From contig CAZJCK010000069.1 of the NCBI GenBank assembly GCA_964544635.1, positions 1 to 16,266 of the forward strand: a stretch of DNA of 16,266 nucleotides. Direction: 5' to 3'. Of the stretch, positions 1-7,415 are shown piece after piece; the first letter of the stretch is position 1; every line of letters starts with the position of its first letter. Below the pieces are notes generated by a model. That model was not told the DNA's origin and did not search any database. It saw only the letters and a program-made list of their open reading frames with translations. The translations under genes and the position numbers were made by a program. Source of the DNA: CAZJCK01 sp964544635 (GTDB taxonomy: Bacteria; Zixibacteria; MSB-5A5; GN15; FEB-12).

Positions 1-1
1 A

Positions 2-631
2 TACGATGATCTGCAGTATCCAGTTGAGAAGTTGTTCATGGTTGGGGTGAAGACCACCTGTAAGGACAGGTGGAGGCAGGTTCTAAACGAGGCGCGCAGA
101 GTCGAACATAAGCACTTATTGACCATACAGCATGGTGTTTCCCGAAACCAACTAGATGAAATGTGTGCTGCAAACCTACAGCTTATCGTGCCGAAGTCGC
201 TGCACAATGAGTATCCAGCTGAAAGCAGGATGACTCTGCTTTCAGAGCAGAGGCGTCGCAACATGGCCGCGATTAAGTCAAAGGACACGAAGCCGGAGAT
301 GGTCGTACGTCGTCTGGTACACGGTATGGGTTACAGGTATCGACTGCACCGAAAGGATCTGCCTGGGAAGCCGGATTTAGTTTTTCCAAGGCTAATGAAG
401 GTCGTGTTTGTGCATGGCTGCTACTGGCACATGCACAGGTGCAAGTATGGCCGTGTTACTCCCAAAACCAATTCCAAATTCTGGGCTGAAAAACGGGGCC
501 GAAATGTGGAACGGGATCGTCGGCACCAGAGGCTCTTGAAGCGTGAGGGCTGGGAAGTGATGGTAATCTGGGAGTGCCAGACTCGAAATCTGCCCAAGTT
601 GAAGGACCGGATTCACCGTTTTCTGTCCTAG
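2..631 (+). CDS. vsr: EcoRII-type restriction endonuclease C-terminus fused in frame to Vsr mismatch endonuclease (5' partial)
   Basis: The frame is open from the left edge to the TAG at 629-631, so the start lies outside the window. The first ~65 codons look like the end of the EcoRII catalytic domain: the segment GVKTTCKDRWRQVLNEA (47-97) carries the Lys-x3-Lys-x-Arg pattern of its nuclease core, followed by a VPKSLH-type tail (about 188-205). From the ATG at 230 the same frame encodes a whole Vsr, which nicks beside T:G mismatches left by deamination of Dcm-type 5-methylcytosine. Vsr hallmarks counted from that Met are the PGKPDLVFP segment with catalytic Asp49, the HGCYWHMHRC segment with His62 and His67 plus zinc ligands, and WEC with Cys116. 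EcoRII cuts CCWGG and Vsr repairs damage at the methylated form of that site, so the pairing makes sense. The ATG at 230 has AGG directly against it, too close for a good ribosome site, which favours one fused polypeptide. A matching methylase probably lies upstream. GC is lower than in the following genes, suggesting acquisition. Vsr identity is very secure and the EcoRII assignment is fairly secure. Confidence 0.85.
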   Translation, partial: YDDLQYPVEKLFMVGVKTTCKDRWRQVLNEARRVEHKHLLTIQHGVSRNQLDEMCAANLQLIVPKSLHNEYPAESRMTLLSEQRRRNMAAIKSKDTKPEMVVRRLVHGMGYRYRLHRKDLPGKPDLVFPRLMKVVFVHGCYWHMHRCKYGRVTPKTNSKFWAEKRGRNVERDRRHQRLLKREGWEVMVIWECQTRNLPKLKDRIHRFLS

Positions 632-651
632 CCCCCCCCTCAACTCCGCCC

Positions 652-679
652 TTGCCAAAATCGCCCCATGTTGTATATT
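652..679 (+). promoter_or_regulatory. Candidate sigma70-type promoter for the DUF512-der operon
   Basis: TTGCCA (652-657) and TATATT (674-679) are separated by 16 bp. They sit in the 76-bp gap between the restriction/repair gene and the DUF512 gene, and would start transcription about 20 bases before the ATG at 708. A purine-rich GAAAGGA (688-694) could serve as ribosome-binding site, though its spacing is long. The call rests on consensus similarity and position only. The same gap begins with a run of eight C residues (632-639). Confidence 0.45.
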
Positions 680-707
680 TGCCGTCCGAAAGGACCCATA
701 AACCACT

Positions 708-1991
708 ATGCGCATTGTAGATGTAGATCCAGCCTCGCCACTGTTCGGCTATGTCCGACCCGGCTTTACCGTCAAAACCATCAACGGCAGCCGTGTGCTC
801 GATACGATCGATTTCCGCTATAAACTGGCCGAACAACGCGTCGATATCACCTTCGAAGACCCCCACGGCAAGACCCTCGACTTCCGCTTCGAGGAGCTCT
901 GGGGCGACGACCTCGGCATAGTCCTCGACGACCGCAAGATCCGCACCTGCAACAACGACTGCATCTTCTGCTTTGTCTCGCAGCAGCCCCAGGGAATGCG
1001 CCGGCTGTTGTACCTCAAGGATGAAGATTTCCGGCTCTCGTTCACCCACGGCAACTTCGTCACCCTCTCCAACACCACCGACGACGACCTGGAGCGCATA
1101 ATCGAGCAGCGGCTCTCGCCGATGTATATCTCGGTCCACGCCACCGACGACATTCTCCGCCGCTGCATGCTGCGCAACGAGAAGCTGGCCCCGATCGTAC
1201 CCCGCCTCCAATATTTGTCCGACAACGGTATCAGTATTCACACCCAGGTGGTGCTGTGCCCGGGGGTGAACGACGGTCCGTATCTGGAAAAGACGATCGA
1301 CGAACTGGCCGAGGTGTTTCCCGGTGTCGAAACCCTGGCGGTGGTGCCGGTCGGCCTGACCAAATACCGCGACAACCTCCCCGACCTGCGCACCTACACG
1401 CCGGCGGAGGCGGGGGAGATTGTCGACTATGTCGAGTCGCGCCAGGCTGACTTGTACGACCGGTTCGGCACCCGCTTTGTCTGGCCGGCCGACGAGTTCT
1501 ATGTGGCAGCCGGCCGTCCCTTCCCGCGCCGCAAGTATTACGAAGAGATGCACCAGTTCGAGAACGGCATCGGTATGTCGCGCGAGACGATCACCTGGTT
1601 CAACCGTCGCCGCTCACGCCTGAAGGGGATAACCTCCGACCGCCGGGCCTGCTTTTTAACCGGCCACTCGGCCTATCCGTTCCTGAAGGACGATGTCTTC
1701 GGCTACATCCAGGACACCCTCGGCCTTCACGCCGACCTCCATGTCGTCGACAACGATTTCTGGGGTCACTCTGTGACGGTGTCCGGCCTCTTGACCGGCC
1801 AGGACCTCTTGCGCGCGGCGAGGTCGATGAAAGCTGGGTATGATACCTTCGTGCTCCCGCCCAACTGCCTGAACAACGACGATCTCTTTCTCGACAACAT
1901 GACCCTGCAGCAGTTCAAGCAGACACTGGGGCGTCGCGTTGTGCTCGGTCAGTATGATCTGGCGGCTACGGTGCGAGACGTATTCCAATGA
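708..1991 (+). CDS. PDZ-containing radical SAM protein of the DUF512 family
   Basis: This 427-residue protein has a PDZ-like N-terminus (about residues 1-65, with GYVRPGF and INGSRV). It is followed by a radical SAM core with the CNNDCIFC motif, Cys81/Cys85/Cys88, expected to hold a [4Fe-4S] cluster for reductive cleavage of S-adenosylmethionine. The C-terminal part carries the DUF512 signature ADEFY...GRPFPRRKYYEEMHQFENGIGM (residues ~261-290). Family members are annotated as putative Fe-S oxidoreductases, and I know of no firmly established substrate. There is no signal peptide or membrane segment, so it should be cytosolic. Its stop overlaps the der start in ATGA (1988-1991), indicating translational coupling. 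DUF512 genes are known next to der in other bacteria, which hints at a ribosome- or tRNA-related role, but that is inference. The length is normal for the family. Confidence 0.9.
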   Translation: MRIVDVDPASPLFGYVRPGFTVKTINGSRVLDTIDFRYKLAEQRVDITFEDPHGKTLDFRFEELWGDDLGIVLDDRKIRTCNNDCIFCFVSQQPQGMRRLLYLKDEDFRLSFTHGNFVTLSNTTDDDLERIIEQRLSPMYISVHATDDILRRCMLRNEKLAPIVPRLQYLSDNGISIHTQVVLCPGVNDGPYLEKTIDELAEVFPGVETLAVVPVGLTKYRDNLPDLRTYTPAEAGEIVDYVESRQADLYDRFGTRFVWPADEFYVAAGRPFPRRKYYEEMHQFENGIGMSRETITWFNRRRSRLKGITSDRRACFLTGHSAYPFLKDDVFGYIQDTLGLHADLHVVDNDFWGHSVTVSGLLTGQDLLRAARSMKAGYDTFVLPPNCLNNDDLFLDNMTLQQFKQTLGRRVVLGQYDLAATVRDVFQ

Positions 1992-3298
1992 GCCTGCCTA
2001 CGGTCGCCATAATCGGCCGTCCCAATGTCGGAAAATCGTCCCTCTTCAATCGCTTTCTGCAAAAGCAACTGGCCGTCGTCGAGGAAACCCCCGGCGTCAC
2101 CCGCGACCGCAACTATGCCGAGTGCGACTGGGCGGGGCGACGGTTTCGGCTGGTCGACACCGGCGGTATCGTTACCGAGACCGACGATATCATGGATAAG
2201 CTCATTTACGACCAGACCGAGTTTGCCATCAATGAAGCCCATCTCGTCTTATTGCTGGTCGACACCAAGGTCGGTATCGATACCACCGACCGCCAGATTG
2301 CCCAGACCCTCCTCAAGGCCGGACGTCCGACCCTGCTCGTCGCCAACAAGGCCGACAGCGAGGCCTCTGAGTTCGAAACGGCTGAGTTCTACAAGCTCGG
2401 GCTGGGCGAGCCGCACCCGGTCTCGGCCACGGTCGGACGTGGTGTCGGCGATTTGCTCGACGCCCTCGTCGCCGCCCTGCCCGACGAGGAAGTGTTCGAA
2501 GACGACGCCGACGCTATCCGTGTCGCCCTGGTCGGACGGCCTAATGTCGGCAAGTCGTCGTTCATAAACAAGCTGGTCGGTTCCGAGCGCCTGATCGTAT
2601 CATCCATCGCCGGCACCACCCGTGACTCGGTCGATACGACCTTCGACTTCGAGGGCCAGCGCTACGTATTGATCGACACCGCGGGTTTGCGGCGTTCCTA
2701 CAAAGTGCGCGAACACCTCGAGTTCTATACCACCCTGCGCACCGATCGCGCCATCGACGATTGCGACGTTGCTGTCGTCCTCATCGATGCTGTCGACGGT
2801 ATCACGTCGCAGGACCAGCGGGTGCTGCAGAGTGTGCTCGAGAAGCGACGGCCTGTCATACTCGCGGTCAATAAGTGGGACCTGGTCGAGAAGGACACCC
2901 ACACCGCCGATGAGTTCACCCGTGAAATTTACGACAGCGTCGCCCACTACTCGTATGTCCCGATCATCTATATCTCCGCCCTCAGCGGCCAGCGGGTACC
3001 GAAGGTCATGACGATGGTACAAGAGTTGCACGCCGAGAACCACAAGCGCATCGGCACCTCCGAACTCAATGACTTTTTGGCGCAGACGATTGCGCGCAAA
3101 CATCCGCCGGCCAAGTCGGGCAAGTTCATCAAGTTCATGTATGTCACCCAGAGCGAGGTGGCGCCACCGACTTTCCTCTTCTTCGTCAATCATCCCAGGC
3201 TCATAGCCAAGAGCTATATCTACTATCTGACCAATCAGCTCCGGGAAAGCTTCGGCTTCAGCGGTGTGCCGATCCGCCTGAAATTCCGTCAAAAGTAG
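1988..3298 (+). CDS. der: Ribosome biogenesis GTPase Der (EngA), double-Era-like
   Basis: Der is an essential GTPase that helps 50S ribosomal subunit maturation. The 436-residue protein shows both tandem GTPase domains. Domain 1 has GRPNVGKS (10-17), DTGG (57-60) and NKAD (120-123). Domain 2 has GRPNVGKS (183-190), DTAG (230-233) and NKWD (295-298). The KH-like RNA-binding domain fills the C-terminus (~355-436), ending in a typical GVPIRLKFR sequence. All nucleotide-binding motifs are intact and the length matches the family. The ATG overlaps the stop of the DUF512 gene by 4 nt. It is the most secure call here. A 65-bp gap follows before the partner-switching genes, so it may end its own transcription unit. 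Confidence 0.98.
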   Translation: MSLPTVAIIGRPNVGKSSLFNRFLQKQLAVVEETPGVTRDRNYAECDWAGRRFRLVDTGGIVTETDDIMDKLIYDQTEFAINEAHLVLLLVDTKVGIDTTDRQIAQTLLKAGRPTLLVANKADSEASEFETAEFYKLGLGEPHPVSATVGRGVGDLLDALVAALPDEEVFEDDADAIRVALVGRPNVGKSSFINKLVGSERLIVSSIAGTTRDSVDTTFDFEGQRYVLIDTAGLRRSYKVREHLEFYTTLRTDRAIDDCDVAVVLIDAVDGITSQDQRVLQSVLEKRRPVILAVNKWDLVEKDTHTADEFTREIYDSVAHYSYVPIIYISALSGQRVPKVMTMVQELHAENHKRIGTSELNDFLAQTIARKHPPAKSGKFIKFMYVTQSEVAPPTFLFFVNHPRLIAKSYIYYLTNQLRESFGFSGVPIRLKFRQK

Positions 3299-3312
3299 TC
3301 CCGACAACAGTC

Positions 3313-3321
3313 TGGTATACG
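3313..3321 (+). promoter_or_regulatory. Weak extended -10-like element upstream of the rsbU-like gene
   Basis: TGG-TATACG (3313-3321) resembles an extended -10 element (TGnTATAAT) in the 65-bp gap between der and the GAF/PP2C phosphatase gene. No convincing -35 hexamer precedes it. A small stem, GCCGG/CCGGC with a 6-nt loop (3335-3350), lies between it and the ATG at 3364, with no T-run, so it is not a classical terminator. Low confidence. Confidence 0.2.
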
Positions 3322-3363
3322 ATTTCGGTTCAAAGCCGGTCGCTTCCGGCCGATACTACCGGT

Positions 3364-4656
3364 ATGCCGAGCATTGACAAACTACAGCCGACTGTCGACG
3401 ACCTGCAGGCCCGCCTGGCCGCCACCCGCGCTGATTTGCGCGACCTGGCCACTATGGGCACGGCGATTACCTCGGTGCAGGAGATTAATTCAGTCCTGTC
3501 ACTGGCGGTCGATATGGGCATCCGCCTGGTCAACGGCGAGGTCGGGGCGATCATGCTTGAAGAGCACGGTGAGATGTCGCTGAAAGCAAGCTGGGGTCTC
3601 AACGAATCGTCGCTCAGAGCGCTGATCTACCAGGACGGCATGGATCTGCCGTCGTACTGCTTTAAAGTTGGCCAGAGTATCATACTCAATGACCTCGGCA
3701 TCAAGCAGGACAATGGTATCAGCATCGACTCGATCATCGCTCTGCCGCTGCGGACCTCCAAGGAGGTTTTCGGTGTCATGCTCATTATAAACCGGGCCGA
3801 CGGTTCGGCATTTGAGAAGCGCCACCAGGAGCAACTCGAAATGCTGCTCAACTTCGTCACGGTGGCCATCGACAACTCCCGCCTCATTAAAGAGAAGCTG
3901 GAACGCCAGCGTATCGAGCAGGAGATGGCGATTGCCCGCCAGGTCCAGGAAACGATTCTGCCACGCGATGTCGACCAGATCGATACGGTCGAGATCGGCG
4001 CCATCTACTTTCCCGCCAACGAAGTCGGCGGCGATTACTATGATGTTGTCAAGATCTCCGACGATCGTTTTTTGGTGGTTATCGCCGACGTCTCCAATAA
4101 AGGTGTTCCGGCCGCGCTGGTCATGTCGGCTGCCGCCGGTATTATCAAATCGCTGTTGCAGGGGAAGCCGGATATCTCAGTGGCCGAACTGGCCGAACGG
4201 CTCAATAATATCCTGGCCGATGAGATCATCCGCGACCGCGAAATGTTCGTGACCATCTTCTTCTGCATGTTCGACACCGCCGAGAAAAAGATTTCATACT
4301 GCAACGGCGGCCACCTGCCCGGGCTGTACTGGGAGGCGGCAACCGAGACGGTCCACGAACTGGCCGACGGCGGGCCGATCCTGGGTCAGTTCCCCGGGAT
4401 CAGCTTCAAGCATGGCAGCCGGCAGGTCTGCTCGGGCGACCGTCTGTTTCTCTTCACCGATGGCCTGACCGAGGCTGCCGACCGCGACAACAACCTCTTC
4501 GGCCGGGAACGGGCCGAGCAGGTCTTCGCATTGGAACAAGATATCGGACCAACCGAATTCTGTCTGCGGGTCAAGGAATGGGTTGATCGATTCGCCGAGG
4601 GGGCCTCTGCCGACTCCCATGACGACTTCACGATTTTACAAGTACGGGTGAAATGA
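3364..4656 (+). CDS. rsbU: RsbU/SpoIIE-like PP2C serine phosphatase with N-terminal GAF domain
   Basis: In partner switching, phosphatases of this family dephosphorylate a STAS antagonist, which then releases the target held by the RsbW kinase. The 430-residue protein begins with a short helical stretch (~10-35), then a GAF sensor domain (~36-172), a coiled linker (~173-200, with IARQVQETILP) and the PP2C/SpoIIE catalytic domain. Metal-binding acidic residues are present in GGDYYDV (Asp224), ADVSNKG (Asp242), FTDGLTEA (Asp366) and SHDDFT (Asp420/421). NGGHLPGL (314-321) is also typical. No membrane segment is seen, so it senses a cytosolic signal or partner. No other in-frame ATG/GTG/TTG lies between the der stop and this ATG, although the Shine-Dalgarno sequence is poor. 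The kinase gene begins 1 nt after its stop. Confidence 0.92.
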   Translation: MPSIDKLQPTVDDLQARLAATRADLRDLATMGTAITSVQEINSVLSLAVDMGIRLVNGEVGAIMLEEHGEMSLKASWGLNESSLRALIYQDGMDLPSYCFKVGQSIILNDLGIKQDNGISIDSIIALPLRTSKEVFGVMLIINRADGSAFEKRHQEQLEMLLNFVTVAIDNSRLIKEKLERQRIEQEMAIARQVQETILPRDVDQIDTVEIGAIYFPANEVGGDYYDVVKISDDRFLVVIADVSNKGVPAALVMSAAAGIIKSLLQGKPDISVAELAERLNNILADEIIRDREMFVTIFFCMFDTAEKKISYCNGGHLPGLYWEAATETVHELADGGPILGQFPGISFKHGSRQVCSGDRLFLFTDGLTEAADRDNNLFGRERAEQVFALEQDIGPTEFCLRVKEWVDRFAEGASADSHDDFTILQVRVK

Positions 4657-4657
4657 G

Positions 4658-5086
4658 ATGACACGGCTGGATCGAGTATATCCATCAGCCCTGGAGGCGG
4701 CCGAAGAACTGCATGAGAAACTGGTCGAACTCCTTGATAGAGAGAAGGTTGCGCCGGATCTTACGCAGTGTTTCCTGCTCGCCGTCTCAGAAGCCTTTAC
4801 CAATGCCCTGCTGCACGGCAACAAGCGCGATCCGGAAAAAAAGATTTCTGTATCGGTGTTGGTAAATGAAACATCACTATCGGCCGATATATCCGACGAA
4901 GGCACCGGCGGGCTGCAAAAAGTCACCGGCCGGAAACGACCCGATATTCTCGCTGAAAGCGGCCGGGGTATCGACCTGATAAAGCATTATGCCGACGCCG
5001 TCAGTTTCGACGCGACTGCGTCCGGGGGGCTGAAAGTGTCGATTCGATTTGATCGGCGCAAGGCAACACGAACTGAGCAGAGATAA
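4658..5086 (+). CDS. rsbW: RsbW/SpoIIAB-like anti-sigma-factor-type serine kinase (HATPase)
   Basis: This 142-residue GHKL ATPase matches the RsbW/BtrW class. The N box is SEAFTNALLHG with Glu45 and Asn49, the G1 box is DEGTGG with Asp80, and the G2 box is SGRGIDLIKHYAD (101-113). Such proteins phosphorylate a serine on a STAS antagonist and alternatively bind a sigma factor or other target. It starts 1 nt after the phosphatase stop and is followed after 33 nt by the STAS gene, so all three components sit together. No sigma factor is encoded nearby, so the bound target cannot be named. The family call is strong; whether it is truly an anti-sigma factor is inference. Confidence 0.9.
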   Translation: MTRLDRVYPSALEAAEELHEKLVELLDREKVAPDLTQCFLLAVSEAFTNALLHGNKRDPEKKISVSVLVNETSLSADISDEGTGGLQKVTGRKRPDILAESGRGIDLIKHYADAVSFDATASGGLKVSIRFDRRKATRTEQR

Positions 5087-5108
5087 ACAAGCAATCGATA
5101 CGTTTTGT

Positions 5109-5113
5109 GGAGG
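5109..5113 (+). promoter_or_regulatory. Shine-Dalgarno GGAGG deciding the STAS start
   Basis: A perfect GGAGG lies 6 nt before the ATG at 5120. It also lies inside the longer reading that would begin at a TTG at 5105, so the start at 5120 is preferred. Confidence 0.85.
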
Positions 5114-5119
5114 CACAGC

Positions 5120-5470
5120 ATGGACATTAGCGTCAGAGAAGAAGGACCGGTGATGGTTCTGACATTGAAGGGGCGCCTGGATCTGGCCAGTGGATCGTCG
5201 CTCAAAGAGCAGATCAAGGGATTATTCGAACAGGGCAAGACCCAGTTCCACCTGAACCTCGAGCACGTTGAGTTTATCAACAGCTCCGGTCTGGGCGCGC
5301 TGGTGTCGGTGATGAAGGAAGTCCGGCTGCGCAAAGGCCGCCTTACCCTGTCGAACCTGGCCAGCTATGTCCAGGAGATCTTTGAGATTACCCAGTTGTC
5401 GCACATCTTCGAAATCTTCCAGACCCAGGAAGAAGCGCTGCAGACGACCGGTACGGTGACAGGAAACTGA
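5120..5470 (+). CDS. rsbV: RsbV/SpoIIAA-like STAS-domain anti-sigma factor antagonist
   Basis: The 116-residue protein is a single STAS domain. The segment FINSSGLGALVS (52-63) corresponds to the phosphoserine loop of SpoIIAA (DSSGLG), with Asn in place of the usual Asp. Ser56 is the likely phosphoacceptor for the upstream kinase and the substrate of the upstream phosphatase. When unphosphorylated, such proteins bind the kinase and free its target. The start at 5120 follows a perfect GGAGG and gives the normal N-terminus MDISVREEG. A strong stem-loop begins directly after its TGA. Family membership is clear; pairing with the neighbouring kinase and phosphatase rests on gene order. Confidence 0.92.
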   Translation: MDISVREEGPVMVLTLKGRLDLASGSSLKEQIKGLFEQGKTQFHLNLEHVEFINSSGLGALVSVMKEVRLRKGRLTLSNLASYVQEIFEITQLSHIFEIFQTQEEALQTTGTVTGN

Positions 5471-5501
5471 GGGGCGGTCAACCGCTCCACCAAAAAGGTG
5501 G
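5471..5501 (+). other. Two overlapping, mutually exclusive intercistronic hairpins before the HEAT gene
   Basis: Directly after the STAS stop, GGGGCGG-TCAA-CCGCTCC (5471-5488) forms a 7-bp stem with one G-U pair. A second stem, CCACC-AAAAA-GGTGG (5487-5501), shares two bases with the first and would hide the GGTGG ribosome-binding region of the HEAT gene (ATG 5511). Neither is followed by a T-run, so termination is unlikely. An mRNA-processing or translation-tuning role is conjecture. Confidence 0.4.
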
Positions 5502-5510
5502 GTGTGACAC

Positions 5511-7415
5511 ATGCAACAGGTAACTGAACGCATCAGCGAGCTCCTGAGCCGGCTGCAGTCGCCCGATTTTTACGAACGCGAAGAAGCGGTGCGAGAACTG
5601 GGCAGTTGTTCCGAGGACGAAGCCGTGGCCGGACTGGTCATGGCGCTGGAGGATCCCGACCCCGGTATCCGCGAACTGGCCGCCGACCGCCTCGTTGCCA
5701 TCGGAGGTACCACGGCTGCGGAGTTGTTGATCCGATTCCTCGCCCACAGTGACATCGGCACCCGCAACCTTGCCGCCGAGATCCTGGTCAAGATCGGCCA
5801 CGATGCCGTGGGGCCGCTCATCGGCTATCTCAATGTCGACGACTACGATGTTCGCAAGTTCATCGTCGATGTCCTCGGCTTGATCGGCGACCCCGCGGCG
5901 GTCGACGCTGTCTGCGAACGTTTGTGGGATGAAAACATCAACGTATCCTGCTCCGCCGCCGAAGCGCTCGGCCTGATCGGCGACCCGCAGACCGTACCGG
6001 CACTGACCGCCGCAGCCGAGAAGATACCGGATGTCCGCCTTCAGGCGATTGAAGCGCTCGGTCGCGTCGGCGCCGGTGCTACCGTTGAAACCATCTCCGG
6101 CTTCCTCGACAACGAAGATCCGATGATCCTGTATGCCACCATCATGGCCCTCGGCGAAATCGGCGACCGCAACAGTGTACCGAAACTGGCGAAGTTTCTC
6201 GATCAGGATGATCACAGCCTGGCCGAAGCCGCCCTCAATGCCATCATACAGATCTCCATAAAGCACGACGGCAAGATCGATTTCGATATCGAACTGGATA
6301 AGTTTTCGTCGTTCCTGTTCGACGGTATCCGCGACGGTAACCGCGACATCACCCGGTTTACCCTCAATCGCCTGACCCACTGGTATGGCCAGGACATCCT
6401 GCGGTCGCTGCTCGACGTACTCGACTCGATCAACGAGGATGATTTGCGCCGCATCATGGACGTACTCATTCAGGCCGGACCGTCGGCTGCCCGTCTCATT
6501 ATAGACAAGCTGCCGACTGCCTCGCCGCGAACCAAGAGCCTGCTGCTTGATGCCCTGAAGCAGTTTGTCGACGACGAAATCGCCGCCGAACTGATCCCGA
6601 TGGCGAATGATCCCGACATCGAAGTACGCCAGAAGATAGCCCACGTACTGGGTGTTTCCGGATGTCTCGAAGCGGTACCGACCCTGAAAGACATGACAAA
6701 AGACGACAACGGCCACGTCCGTTCGGCCGCGTACGGCGCACTGGGCTGGCTGTGTGATGAAGAGGATGCCGGCATCCTGTTTGCCGGTCTCGATGACCAG
6801 TATCCCGATGTCCGTGAATCGGCTATGGGAGCGCTCATCATCATCGGCGGCCAGGACACGATCAATCGGTTTACCGCCGATCTCAACCACGAGAACCCGG
6901 AGCGTCAGCGCCTCGCCGTCAAGGCCCTCGGCTGGATCGGCGAACCGACTGTCGTCGCACCGCTGACCCAGGCGATCAATCACTCCGAACCGGCTGTCCG
7001 CAAATCTGCCATCGATTCGCTGGCCCAGATCGGCCGCGTCGAGGACTTCGAGCCGCTTTTGGTTGCGCTCAACGACGAAAGCGACGCCGTCCGCAAGGCT
7101 GCCGTCACCGCCCTGGTGGCGCTCAAGGGTGTCGATGCTGCCTCCGATGTACGGTTTTTGCTGGAGGACGAAGATGTCTGGGTGCGCTACCATACCATCA
7201 CCACGCTGGGACCGTTGGCGGAACCGACACTGGCCGAATACATCCTGCCGTTCCTCGGCGATGAAATGGACATTATAAGGATTGCCGCTGCCAAGGCACT
7301 GGCGCTCGTGAAATGTCGCGAAGCCGTGCCGCAACTGCAGCAACTCACCCTGGACAAGAACCAAGATGTGGTCAATGCCGCGAAATCGGCGTTGGCGGAA
7401 CTGGGAACCCGATGA
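5511..7415 (+). CDS. HEAT-repeat (PBS-lyase-type) scaffold protein, 634 residues
   Basis: Nearly the whole protein consists of short helical repeats of about 31 residues with the recurring pattern D-x2-VR-x2-A-x2-ALG-x-IG. Examples are EDPDPGIRELAADRLVAIG near the N-terminus, DPDIEVRQKIAHVLG in the middle and SEPAVRKSAIDSLAQIG near the C-terminus. I estimate 17-20 repeats. The middle (~residues 240-370) is more divergent. There is no signal peptide, membrane segment or catalytic motif, so it is probably a cytosolic protein-binding scaffold. The resemblance is to HEAT_2/PBS-lyase repeats; a true phycobilin lyase is most unlikely here. Its stop overlaps the start of a receiver-only response regulator by 4 nt, suggesting the two work together. 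It lies between partner-switching and chemotaxis genes. A bridging or adaptor role is inference. Confidence 0.88.
   Translation: MQQVTERISELLSRLQSPDFYEREEAVRELGSCSEDEAVAGLVMALEDPDPGIRELAADRLVAIGGTTAAELLIRFLAHSDIGTRNLAAEILVKIGHDAVGPLIGYLNVDDYDVRKFIVDVLGLIGDPAAVDAVCERLWDENINVSCSAAEALGLIGDPQTVPALTAAAEKIPDVRLQAIEALGRVGAGATVETISGFLDNEDPMILYATIMALGEIGDRNSVPKLAKFLDQDDHSLAEAALNAIIQISIKHDGKIDFDIELDKFSSFLFDGIRDGNRDITRFTLNRLTHWYGQDILRSLLDVLDSINEDDLRRIMDVLIQAGPSAARLIIDKLPTASPRTKSLLLDALKQFVDDEIAAELIPMANDPDIEVRQKIAHVLGVSGCLEAVPTLKDMTKDDNGHVRSAAYGALGWLCDEEDAGILFAGLDDQYPDVRESAMGALIIIGGQDTINRFTADLNHENPERQRLAVKALGWIGEPTVVAPLTQAINHSEPAVRKSAIDSLAQIGRVEDFEPLLVALNDESDAVRKAAVTALVALKGVDAASDVRFLLEDEDVWVRYHTITTLGPLAEPTLAEYILPFLGDEMDIIRIAAAKALALVKCREAVPQLQQLTLDKNQDVVNAAKSALAELGTR

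Noticed and set aside
456..1553. Minus-strand open frame of 365 codons
   Set aside because: It runs across the end of Vsr, the intergenic promoter region and the DUF512 gene, whose plus-strand motifs are unmistakable.
2600..3307. Minus-strand open frame opposite der
   Set aside because: Shadow of a fully conserved GTPase with all G motifs on the plus strand.
3374..3379. Perfect TTGACA hexamer
   Set aside because: It lies inside the phosphatase coding sequence and has no -10 element at a suitable distance.
5105..5119. TTG-initiated longer form of the STAS protein
   Set aside because: The extension consists of the ribosome-binding site itself (GGAGG at 5109-5113), so translation begins at 5120.
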